In this document: piece after piece, positions 40,101 through 51,900 of the stretch | Layout: each line of letters begins with the position of its first letter | Numbering within the stretch: the first letter of the stretch is position 1 | NCBI GenBank assembly: GCA_032622095.1 | Contig: CP136062.1 | Coordinates: 14,161,710 to 14,225,709 of the forward strand | Source: Siphonodentalium dalli | Taxonomy: Eukaryota > Mollusca > Scaphopoda > Gadilida > Siphonodentaliidae | DNA length: 64,000 nt | Direction: 5' to 3' | Program-made: the position numbers and the translations under genes | The notes under the pieces: generated by a model | Told to the model about the DNA's origin: nothing | Databases searched by the model: none | What the model saw: the letters and a program-made list of their open reading frames with translations, nothing else

Positions 40101-43100
40101 ATACTACGCATACAGAAGACTAACTAATACTACGCATAGAGAAGACTAACTAATAATACACGTACAGAAGACTAACTAATACTATGCGTACAGAAGACTA
40201 ACTAATACTACACATACAGAAGACTTACTAATACTACACATACAGAAGACTAACTAATACTATGTGTATAGAAGACTAACTAATAATACACGTACATAAG
40301 ATTAACTAATACTATGCGTACAGAAGACTAACTAATACTACACATACAGAAGACTAACTAATACTATGCGTACAGAAGACTAACTAATACTACACGTACA
40401 TAAGATTAACTAATACTATGCGTACAGAAGACTAACTAATACTACACGTACAGAAGACTAACTAATACTACACATACAGAAGACTAACTAATACTATGCA
40501 TGCAGAAGACTAACTAATACTACACATACAGAAGACTAACTAATACTATGCATACAGAAGACTAACTAATACTATGCATGCAGAAGACTAACTAATACTA
40601 CGCCTACAGAAGACTAACTAATACTATGCATACAGAAGACTAACTAATAATACGTGTGCAGAAGACTAACTAATACTACACATACAGAAGACTAACTAAT
40701 ACTATGCATACAGAAGACTAACTAATACTATGCATGCAGAAGACTAACTAATACTACGCGTACAGAAGACTAACTAATACTATGCATACAGAAGACTAAC
40801 TAATAATACGTGTGCAGAAGACTAACTAATACTACACATACAGAAGACTAACTAATACTACACATACAGAAGACTAACTAATACTATGCATGCAGAAGAC
40901 TAACTAATACTACACATACAGAAGACTAACTAATACTACGCATACATAAGACTAACTAATACTACACGTACATAAGACTAACTAATACTACGTGTACAGA
41001 AGACTAACTAATACTACACATACAGAAGACTAACTAATACTACACATACAGAAGACTAACTGATACTATGCATACATAAGACTAACTAATACTACACATA
41101 CAGAAGACTAACTAATACTATGCGTACAGAAGACTAACTAATACTACGTGTGCAGAAGACTAACTAATACTACACATACAGAAGACTAACTAATACTACA
41201 CATACAGAAGACTAACTGATACTATGCATACATAAGACTAACTAATACTACACATACAGAAGACTAACTAATACTACGTGTGCAGAAGACTAACTAATAC
41301 TACACATACAGAAGACTAACTAATACTACACATACAGAAGACTAACTAATACTACACATACAGAAGACTAACTAATACTACACATACAGAAGACTAACTA
41401 ATACTACACATACAGAAGACTAACTAATACTATGCATGCAGAAGACTAACTAATACTACGCGTACAGAAGACTAACTAATACTACGCGTACAGAAGACTA
41501 ACTAATACTATGCATACAGAAGACTAACTAATACTACGCATACAGAAGACTAACTAATACTACGCGTACAGAAGACTAACTAATACTATGCGTACAGAAG
41601 ACTAACTAATACTACACGTACAGAAGACTAACTAATACTACGCATAGAGAAGACAAACTAATACTATGCATGCAGAAGACTAACTAATACTACGCATAGA
41701 GAAGACAAACTAATACTACGCGTACAGAAAACTAACTAATACTACACGTACAGAAGACTAACTAATACTACACGTACAGAAGACTAACTAATACTACGCA
41801 TGCAGAAGACTAACTAATACTACGCGTACAGAAAACTAACTAATACTACACGTACAGAAGACTAACTAATACTACACATACAGAAGACTAACTAATACTA
41901 CGCATACAGAAAACTAACTAATAATACACGTACAGAAGACTAACTAATACTACACATACAGAAGACTAACTAATACTACGCGTCCAGAAGACTAACTATT
42001 ACTACACATACAGAAGACTAACTATTACTACACATAGAGAAGACTAACTAATACTACACATACAGAAGACTAACTAATACTACACATACAGAAGACTAAC
42101 TAATACTACACATACAGAAGACTAACTAATACTATGCGTACAGAAGACTAACTAATACTATGCATACAGAAAACTAACTTATACTACGCGTACAGAAGAC
42201 TAACTAATACAACGCGTACAGAAGACTAACAAATACTACGCGTTCAGAAGACTAACTAATACTATGCGTACAGAAGACTAACTAATACTACGCGTATAGA
42301 AGACTAACTAATACTACGCGTATAGAAGACTAACAAATACTACGCGTTCAGAAGACTAACTAATACTATGCGTACAGAAGACTAACTAATACTACGCATA
42401 CAGAAGACTAACTAATACTACGCGTACAGAAGACTAACTAATACTACGCATACAGAAGACTAACTAATACTACGCGTATAGAAGACTAACTAATACTACG
42501 CATACAGAAGACTAACTAATACTACGCGTACAGAAGACTAACTAATACTACGCATACAGAAGACTAACTAATACTACGCGTATAGAAGACTAACTAATAC
42601 TACGCATACAGAAGACTAACTAATACTACGCATACAGAAGACTAACTAATACTACGCGTATAGAAGACTAACTAATACTACACATACAGAAGACTAACTA
42701 ATACTATGCATGCAGAAGACTAACTAATACTATGCATGCAGAAGACTAACTAATACTACACATACAGAAGACTAACTAATACTATGCATGCAGAAGACTA
42801 ACTAATACTACACGTACATAAGACTAACTAATACTACGTGTACAGAAGACTAACTAATACTATGCGTACAGAAGACTAACTAATACTACGTGTGCAGAAG
42901 ACTAACTAATACTACACATACAGAAGACTAACTAATACTACACATACAGAAGACTAACTAATACTACACATACAGAAGACTAACTAATACTACACATACA
43001 GAAGACTAACTAATACTACACATACAGAAGACTAACTAATACTATGCATGCAGAAGACTAACTAATACTACGCGTACAGAAGACTAACTAATACTACGCG

Positions 43101-44067
43101 TACAGAAGACTAACTAATACTATGCATACAGAAGACTAACTAATACTATGCATACAGAAGACTAACTAATACTACGCATACAGAAGACTAACTAATACAA
43201 CGCGTACAGAAGACTAACAAATACTACGCGTTCAGAAGACTAACTAATACTATGCGTACAGAAGACTAACTAATACTACGCGTATAGAAGACTAACTAAT
43301 ACTACGCGTATAGAAGACTAACAAATACTACGCGTTCAGAAGACTAACTAATACTATGCGTACAGAAGACTAACTAATACTACGCATACAGAAGACTAAC
43401 TAATACTACGCGTACAGAAGACTAACTAATACTACGCATACAGAAGACTAACTAATACTACGCGTACAGAAGACTAACTAATACTACGCATAGAGAAGAC
43501 TAACTAATACTACGCATACAGAAGACTAACTAATACTACGCGTATAGAAGACTAACTAATACTACGCATACAGAAGACTAACTAATACTACGCATACAGA
43601 AGACTAACTAATACTACGCATACAGAAGACTAACTAATACTACGCGTATAGAAGACTAACTAATACTACGCATACAGAAGACTAACTAATACTATGCGTA
43701 CAGAAGACTAACTAATACTACGCATACAGAAGACTAACTAATACTACGCGTATAGAAGACTAACAAATACTACGCGTACAGAAAACTAGCTAATACTATG
43801 CGTTCAGAAGACTAATTATACTACACGTACATAAGACTAACTAATACTACGCGTACATAAGACTAACTAATACTACACGTACATAAGACTAACTAATACT
43901 ACGCGTACAGAAGACTAACTAATACTACGCGTACAGAAGACTAACTAATACTAAGCATACAGAAGACTAACTAATACTACGCGTACAGCAGACTAACTAA
44001 TACTAAGCATACAGAAGACTAACTAATACTACGCGTACAGAAGACTGACTAATACTACGCATACATC
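16200..44067. repeat. 26-bp satellite, about 1,070 copies
   Basis: Unit ACTAACTAATACTACGCGTA plus CAGAAG. Start positions of ACTAACTAAT or its point variants sampled along the array (16224, 25038, 33670) are all multiples of 26. After one added A near 33730 the remainder is 1 (33801, 43759), and after one lost base near 43813 it returns to 0 (43992, 44044). That gives 1,070 periods between 16224 and 44044. Most variation is in the four bases CGCG. Both strands carry TAA/TAG stops in every unit and 26 is not a multiple of three, so it codes for nothing. It fills over 90% of intron A-B. Confidence 0.97.
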
Positions 44068-45549
44068 AGGAGTCATATTTATTTATTGGAGGGAAACGTT
44101 AAGATAATACGTGCAACAACCGACTATGGTCGTTTTTTGTAAGTTAATACATGAACATTTCCTTAGGGAATCGGATACTTAATTCACTTAATTCATTCAC
44201 TATCCTCTACACTCTAATGATGGAGGGGCGCCTGCGGCGCATAATATACTTATATCTATTATTTATGTGGCAGTAGCCTCTATAGTGGCGCCTACGGCGC
44301 ATAAGATACTATGGGTGGCGCGATGGGGAGGTGGGTGGGTAACTATCATCTACACTCTAATGATGGAGGGGCGCCTGCGGCGCATAATATACTTATATCT
44401 ATTATGTATGTGGCAGTAGCCTCTATAGGGGCGCCTGCGGCGCATAATATACTAAGGGTGGCGGGATGAGGAGGTGGGTGGGTAACTAACCTCTACATTT
44501 CCGTCGGATTTTAAATATAGTCTGACTGAATGTGGCATTCAACTAAGTATGTACCGAGTATGCCATAAGCACAAGAACAATCAGGACCGTGGCGAGGGGC
44601 TTGTGTATGAAAATTAATAAATACCAAAGTCTATATTCGTACATAATGGCTGGCATCACTTAATTCATTCACCCAAAAACCATAACGAAAACTTACTGCT
44701 TTGTGTGTCCCACATTATGTGAGTAAAAGTGGGGATGCCCAATGACACTTGAGTCCGCGAAGTCTTGCCCACCGGAAGCTGACATAAGCTAATGATAGGC
44801 AAAGCACTCTGCTGTATAGCCAGTTTCAGAATCAGTCATAAAGTTGAAGTAAAATAAGCAAGAAAGCCCCATGTCCTCCTGTATATTATAGGTATCGAGT
44901 TTCCCATATATTGTACCCGTGTTAAAGGTACACGCATTTATAGATAAGTTATACATTTCCCAAATGGTATTGGTGTTGTCCCATACATAACAGTAAAAAT
45001 TAAGTTCACTTCATGCAAATAAGATATGCATACTTATGCATGATATATCAAGCACTAACAGCTATTGGATTCCAACTTCCAAGCGAGTTCTTTATACTTG
45101 ATTCATTACTTATGTGTTTCTGTTATTTTAATAGGAGATTCATTATGTCAGGATTCCACACACTATCACAAAAATGTTTTATTGTTTGTGCGATTTCAGA
45201 GGTGTCGTTGTTAATACGATTCGTGGGACAACACAAACATGTCACATAATTTGTTCTACTAGTACTGACTATTGGCAAATTTAGTACAATGCTTATTAAT
45301 CGGCCAAATTCGGCCATTTTGATAATGCATACCTACGAAACGTGTATTGACTTACCGTACGAGCTTGATAACACAGAAGGAATCAATTTTTTGGAAAAGA
45401 TTTACTACGTCCGGTTCCGAAATTGTGTTTAAATAGAATGTTGTCCTATGGAAAAAATGCTGACTTCAGGTCCTCGGGTGCGGTTCTGGTCCTCTAACAG
45501 ATATAAAGCATTCTGTTATGATATATACGTGCAGTTTCGGGAGTAAAAC
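44068..45549. other. Intron A-B between satellite and exon A junction array
   Basis: Contains a ~143-bp block duplicated in tandem (44207-44500: CTACACTCTAATGATGGAGG at about 44207 and 44350) with four hairpins GCGCC-TRC-GGCGC near 44228, 44288, 44370 and 44429. The rest is AT-rich; short frames at 45013-45249 (+) and 45123-45317 (-) have no supporting feature. Confidence 0.6.
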
Positions 45550-45990
45550 AGGAAAACTTACCGGAAATGGCTGGAGGTCCAGATGAAAACTTTCTGCTAG
45601 TAACTGGAGGTCCAGATGGAAACTTACTGCTAATAGCTGGAGGTCCAGATGAAAACGTACTGCTAATAACTGGAGGTCCAGACGAAAACTTACTGCTAAT
45701 AACTGGAGCTCCATGTGAAAACTTACTGCTAATAGCTGGAGGTCCAGATAAAAACTTACTGATAATAGCTGGAGGTCCAGATGAAAACTTACTGAGAATG
45801 CCTGGATGTCCAGACGAAAACTTACTGCTAATAACTTGTGGTCCAGACGAAAACTTACTGCTAATAGCTGGCGGTCCAGACGAAAACTGACCGGGAATGG
45901 TTGGAGGTCTAGACGAAAACTTACTGCGAATAGATGGAGGTCCATGGAAATTTTTGAGAATAGACGAAGGTCTAAGAGAACGTACCGGGT
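45550..45990 (-). repeat. Tandem array of the exon A/intron junction, 33-bp unit, ~13 copies
   Basis: In the gene direction: GGACCTCCAGCTATTAGCA, then GTAAGT, then TTTCGTCT. Donor complements lie at strict 33-bp steps: 45556, 45589, 45622, 45655, 45688, 45721, 45754, 45787, 45820, 45853, 45886 and 45919, then a degraded unit and GTACGT at 45985-45980. Nine are exact GTAAGT. Only the outermost copies keep CCG before the GT. Several frames stay open (for example FSSGPPAISSK on the minus strand, GGPDENLLLI on the plus strand), but the mucin frame meets TAG at 45972-45974, so it is read as intron. Confidence 0.85.
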
Positions 45991-48900
45991 ATAAATGGAG
46001 GTCCAGGAGGACAGGGCCTGGGCGTGGTAGTTGTTGTCGCTGTAGTTGTTGTCGCCGGAGTGGTTGTCGATACAGTAGTTGTTGTCGATTCAGTAGTTGT
46101 TGTCGATACAGTAGTTGTTATCCCTGTAGTTGTTTTCGCTGTAGTTGTTGTCGGAGTTGTTGTCGTGGCAGTAGCTGTTGTCGCTGTAGTTGCCGTCGCT
46201 GTAGTTGTTGTCACTGTAGTTGATGTCGCCGGAGTTGTTGTCGTCACAGTAGTTGTTGTCGCTGTAGTTGTTCTCGCTGTATTTATTATCGCTGTAGTTG
46301 TTGTCACTGTAGTTGATGTCGCCGGAGTTGTTGTCGTCACAGTAGTTGTTGTCGCTGTAGTTGTTGTCGCTGTAGTTGTTGTCGCTGTAGTTGTTGTCAC
46401 TGTAGTTGATGTCGCCGGAGTTGTTGTCGTCACAGTAGTTGTTGTCGCTGTAGTTGTTGTCCCCGGAGTTGTTGTCGTTGTAGTTGTCGCCGGAGTTGTT
46501 GTCGTCACAATGGTTGTTGTCGCTGTAGTCGTTGTGTCTGTAGCTGTTGTATCCGGAGTTGTTGTCGCTGTAGTTGTTGCCACCAGAGTTGTTGCCGTCA
46601 CAGTAGTTGTTGTCGATGTAGTTGTTGTCGATGTAGTTGTTGTCGCTGGAGTTGTTGTCGTCACAGTAGTTGTAGTCGTTGTAGTTGTTGTCGCTGTAGT
46701 TGTTGTCACTATAGTTGTTGTCGCTGTAGTTGTTGTCGCCGGAGTTGTTGTCGCTGTAGTTGTTGTCACAGGAGTTGTTGTCGTCACAGTAGTTGTTGTC
46801 GCAGTAGTCGTAGTCGCTGTAGTTGTTGTTGCCACAGTAGTTGTTGTCACTACAGTTGTTGTCGTTGTAGTTGTTGTCGCCGGAGTTGTTGTCGATGTTG
46901 TTGTTGTCGCCGGAATTGTTGTCCCTGTAGTTGTTGTCGTCACAGTAGTTGTTGTCGCTGTAGTTGTCGATGTAGTTGTTGTCGATGTAGGTGTTGTCGT
47001 CACAGTAGTTGCTGTCACTGTAGGTGTCGCTGTAGTTGTTGTCTCCACAGTAGTTGTTGTCGCTGTAGTTGTTGTCGCCGGAGTTGTTGTCGTCACAGTA
47101 GTTGTTGTCGCTGTGGTTGTTGTCGCTGTAGATTTTGTCGCCGGAGTTGTTGTCGTCACAGTTGTTGTTGTCGCTGTAGTTGTTGTCGCCGGAGTTGTTG
47201 TCGTTGTAGTTGTCGTCGCCGGAGTTGTTGTCGTCACAATAGTTGTTGTCGTCACAGTAGTTGTTGTCGCTGTAGTTGTCGTCGCCGGAGTTGGTGTCGC
47301 CGCAGTTGTTGTCGTTGTAGTTGTTGTCGCTGTAGTTGTTGTCGCCGGAGTTATTGTCGCTGTAGTTGTTGTCACTATAGTTGTTGTCGCCGGAGTTGTT
47401 GTCGTCACAGTAGTTGTTGTCGTTGTGGTTGTTGTCGCTGTAGTTGTTGTCGCCGGAGTTGTTGTCGAAGTAGATGTTGTCGCTGTAGTTGTTGTCGCAG
47501 GAGTTGTTGTCGTCACAGTAGTTGTTGTCGTTGTAGTTGTTGCTGTCACTGTAGGTGTTGTCACAGTAGGTGTTGTCGCCGGAATTGCTGTCGCTGTAGT
47601 TGTTGTCGCTGTAGTTGTTGCCGCCGGAGTTGTTGTCGTCACAGTAGTCGTTGTCGATGTAGTTGTTGTCGATGTAGTTGTTGTCGCTGGAGTTGTTGTC
47701 GTCACAGTAGTTGTTGTCGTTGTAGTTGTTGTCGCTGTAGTTGTTGTCGCTGCAGTTGTTGTCACTATAGTTGTTGTCGCTGTAGTTGTTGTCGCTGTAG
47801 TTGTCACTATAGTTGTTGTCGCTGTAGTTGTTGTCGCCGGAGTTGTTGTCGCTGTAGTTATTGTCGCAGGAGTTGTTGTCGTTGTAGTTGTTGTCGTTGT
47901 AGTTGTTGTCACTGTAGTTGGTGTCGCCGGAGTTGTTGTCGCCGGAGTTGTTGTCGTTGTACTTGTTGTCGCCGGAGTTGTTGTCGTCACAGTAGTTGTT
48001 GTCGCTGTAGTTGTTGTCGCCGGAGTTGTTGTCGTCACAGTAGTTGTTGTCGCTGTAGTTGTTGTCGCTGAAGTTGTTGTCACTGTAGTTGATGTCGCCG
48101 GAGTTGTTGTCGTCACAGTAGTTGTTGTCGCTGTAGTTGTTCTCGCTGTATTTATTATCGCTGTAGTTGTTGTCACTGTAGTTGATGTCGCCGGAGTTGT
48201 TGTCGTCACAGTAGTTGTTGTCGCTGTAGTTGTTGTCGCTGTAGTTGTTGTCGCTGTAGTTGTTGTCACTGTAGTTGATGTCGCCGGAGTTGTTGTCGTC
48301 ACAGTAGTTGTTGTCGCTGTAGTTGTTGTCGATGTAGTTGTTGTCGCCGGAGTTGTTGTCGTCAAAGTAGTTGTTGTCGCTGTAGTTGTTGTCGCTGAAG
48401 TTGTTGTCACTGTAGTTGATGTCGCCGGAGTTGTTGTCGTCACAGTAGTTGTTGTCGCTGTAGTTGTTCTCGCTGTATTTATTATCGCTGTAGTTGTTGT
48501 CACTGTAGTTGATGTCGCCGGAGTTGTTGTCCTCACAGTAGTTGTTGTCGCTGTAGTTGTTGTCGCTGTAGTTGTTGTCGCTGCAGTTGTTGTCACTGTA
48601 GTTGATGTCGCCGGAGTTGTTGTCGTCACAGTAGTTGTTGTCGCTGTAGTTGTCGCCGGAGTTGTTGTCGTTGTAGTTGTTGTCGCCGGAATTGTTGTCG
48701 TCACAATGGTTGTAGTCGTTGTGTCTGTAGATGTTGTATCCGGAGTTGTTGTCGCTGTAGTTGTTGCCACCAGAGTTGTTGTCGTCAAAGTAGTTGTTGT
48801 CGATGTAGTTGTTGTCGATGTAGTTGTTGTCGCTGGAGTTGTTGTCGTCACAGTAGTTGTAGTCGTTGTAGTTGTTGTCGCTGTAGTTGTTGTCGCTGTA

Positions 48901-51900
48901 GTTGTTGTCGCTGTAGTTGTTGTCACTGTAGTTGATGTCGCCGGAGTTGTTGTCGTCACAGTAGTTGTTGTCGCTGTAGTTGTTGTCGCCGGAGTTGTTG
49001 TCGTTGTAGTTGTTGTCGCCGGAATTGTTGTCGTCACAATGGTTGTAGTCGTTGTGTCTGTAGCTGTTGTATCCGGAGTTGTTGTCGCTGTAGTTGTTGC
49101 CACCAGAGTTGTTGTCGTCAAAGTAGTTGTTGTCGATGTAGTTGTTGTCGATGTAGTTGTTGTCGCTGGAGTTGTTGTCGTCACAGTAGTTGTAGTCGTT
49201 GTAGTTGTTGTCGCTGTAGTTGTTGTCGCTGTAGTTGTTGTCACTATAGTTGTTGTCGCTGTAGTTGTTGTCGCCGGAGTTGTTGTCGCTGTAGTTGTTG
49301 TCACAGGAGTTGTTGTCGTCACAGTAGTTGTTGTCGCTGTAGTTGTTGTCGCCGGAGTTGTTGTCGTTGTACTTGTTGTCGCCGGAGTTGTTGTCGTCAC
49401 AGTAGTTGTTGTCGCTGTAGTTGTTGTCGCCGGAGTTGTTGTCGTCACAGTAGTTGTTGTCGCTGTAGTTGTTGTCGATGTAGTTGTTGTCGCCGGAGTT
49501 GTTGTCGTCAAAGTATATGTTGTCGCAGTAGTTGTTGTCGCTGAAGTTGTTGTCGATGTAGTTGTTGTCGCTGGAGTTGTTGTCGTCACAGTAGTTGTAT
49601 TCGTTGTAGTTGTTGTCGCTGTAGTTGTTGTCACTATAGTTGTTGTCGCTGTAGTTGTTGTCGCCGGAGTTGTTGTCGCTGTAGTTGTTGTCACAGGAGT
49701 TGTTGTCGTCACAGTAGTTGTTGTCGCAGTAGTCGTAGTCGCTGTAGTTGTTGTTGCCACAGTAGTTGTTGTCACTACAGTTGTTGTCGTTGTAGTTGTT
49801 GTCGCCGGAGTTGTTGTCGATGTTGTTGTTGTCGCCGGAATTGTTGTCCCTGTAGTTGTTGTCGTCACAGTAGTTGTTGTCGCTGTAGTTGTCGATGTAG
49901 TTGTTGTCGATGTAGGTGTTGTCGTCACAGTAGTTGCTGTCACTGTAGGTGTCGCTGTAGTTGTTGTCTCCACAGTAGTTGTTGTCGTTGTAGTTGTTGT
50001 CGCTGTAGTTGTTGTCGCTGCAGTTGTTGTCACTATAGTTGTTGTCGCTGTAGTTGTTGTCGCTGTAGTTGTCACTATAGTTGTTGTCGCTGTAGTTGTT
50101 GTCGCCGGAGTTGTTGTCGCTGTAGTTATTGTCGCAGGAGTTGTTGTCGCCACGGTAGTTGTTGTCGCTGCAGTTGTTGTCACCGGAGTTGTTGTCGTTG
50201 TAGTTGTTGTCGTTGTAGTTGTTGTCACTGTAGTTGATGTCGCCGGAGTTGTTGTCGTCACAGTAGTTGTTGTCGCTGTAGTTGTTGTCGCCGGAGTTGT
50301 TGTCGTTGTACTTGTTGTCGCCGGAGTTGTTGTCGTCACAGTAGTTGTTGTCGCTGTAGTTGTTGTCGCCGGAGTTGTTGTCGTCACAGTAGTTGTTGTC
50401 GTTGTAGTTGTTGTCGATGTAGTTGTTGTCGCCGGAGTTGTTGTCGTCAAAGTAGTTGTTGTCGCTGTAGTTGTTGTCGCTGAAGTTGTTGTCGCTGAAG
50501 TTGTTGTCGCCACAGTAGTTGTTGTCACTGTAGTTGATGTCGCCGGAGTTGTTGTCGTCACAGTAGTTGTTGTCGCTGTAGTTGTTGTCGCTGTAGTTGT
50601 TGTCGCCGGAGTTGTTGTCGCTGTAGTTGTTGTCGCTGTAGTTGTTGTCGCCGGAGTTGTTGTCGCTGTAGTTGATGTCGCCGGAGTTGTTGTCGTCACA
50701 GTAGTTGTCGTCACAGTAGTTGTTGTCGCTGTAGTTGTTGTCGATGTAGTTGTTGTCGATGTAGTTGTTGTCGTCACTGTAGTTGTTGTCACAGTAGTTG
50801 TTTTTGCCGAAATTGTTGTCGCTGTAGTTTTTGTCGCTGTAGTTGTTGTCGCTGTAGATGTTGTCGCTGTTGTTGTTGTCGATGTAGTTGTTGTCGTCAC
50901 AGTAGTTGTTGCCGTTGTAGTTGTTGTCGCTGTAGTTGTTGTCGCTGTAGTTGTTGTCACAGTAGTTGTTGTCGCTGTAAGTGTTGTCGTCGGATTTGTT
51001 GTCGTCGCAGTAGTTGTTGTCGCTGTAGTTGTTGTCGCTGTAGTTGTTGTCGCTGTAGCTGTTGTCACCGGAGTTGTTGTCGCTGTAGTTGTTGTCGCCG
51101 GAGTTGTTGTCGTCACAGTCGTTGCTGTAGTTGTTGTCGCCGGAGTTGTAGTCGTTGTAGTCGTTGTCGCTGTAGTTGTTGTCGCAGGAGTTGTTGTCGG
51201 CACAGTAGTTGTTGTCGCTGTAGTTGTCACAGTAGTTGTTGTCAATGTAGTTGTTGTCGTCACAGTAGTTGTTGTCGCCGGAGTTGTAGTCGCTGTAGTC
51301 GTTGTCGCTGTAGTTGTTGTCGCAGGAGTTGTTGTCGTCACAGTAATTGTTGGCGCTGTAGTTGTTGTCACAGTAGTTGTTGTCGCTGTGGTTGTTGTCG
51401 ATGCAGTCGTTGTCGCTGTATTTGTTGTCGCCACAGTTGTTGTCACTGTAGTTGTTGTCGCTGTTGTTGTTGTCACAGTAGTTGTTGTCGCTGTGGTTGT
51501 TGTCGTGTGAATTGTTGTTGTCGCAGTAGTTGTTGTCTCCACAGTAGTTGTTGTCGCTGGAGTTGTTGTCGCTGTAGTTGTTGTCTCCACAGTAGTTGTT
51601 GTCGCTGGAGTTGTTGTCGCTGTAGTTGTTGTCTCCACAGTAGTTGTTGTCGCTGGTGTTGTTGTCGCTGTAGTTGTTGTCGTCGGAGTTGTTGTCGTTG
51701 TAGTGATTGTCGCCGGAGTTGTTGTCGTCACAGTAGTTGTTGTCGCTGTAGTTGTTGTCGACGGAGCTGTTGTCGTCACAGTAGTTGTTGTCGCTGTAGT
51801 TGTTGTCGCCGGATTTGTTGTCGTTGTAGTTGTTGTCGCCGGAGTTGTTGGCGTCACAGTAGTTGTTGCAGCTGTAGTCGTTGTTGCTGTAGTTGTTGTA

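Noticed and set aside
16200-44067. CRISPR-like or telomere-like array
   Set aside because: The 26-bp units are head-to-tail without unique spacers, in a eukaryotic intron, and the unit is not a telomere motif.
45466-45945. Collagen-like GPP frame and other open frames next to exon A
   Set aside because: Out of frame with exon A, which reaches a TAG at 45972-45974; the 33-bp units repeat a splice donor, fitting intron.
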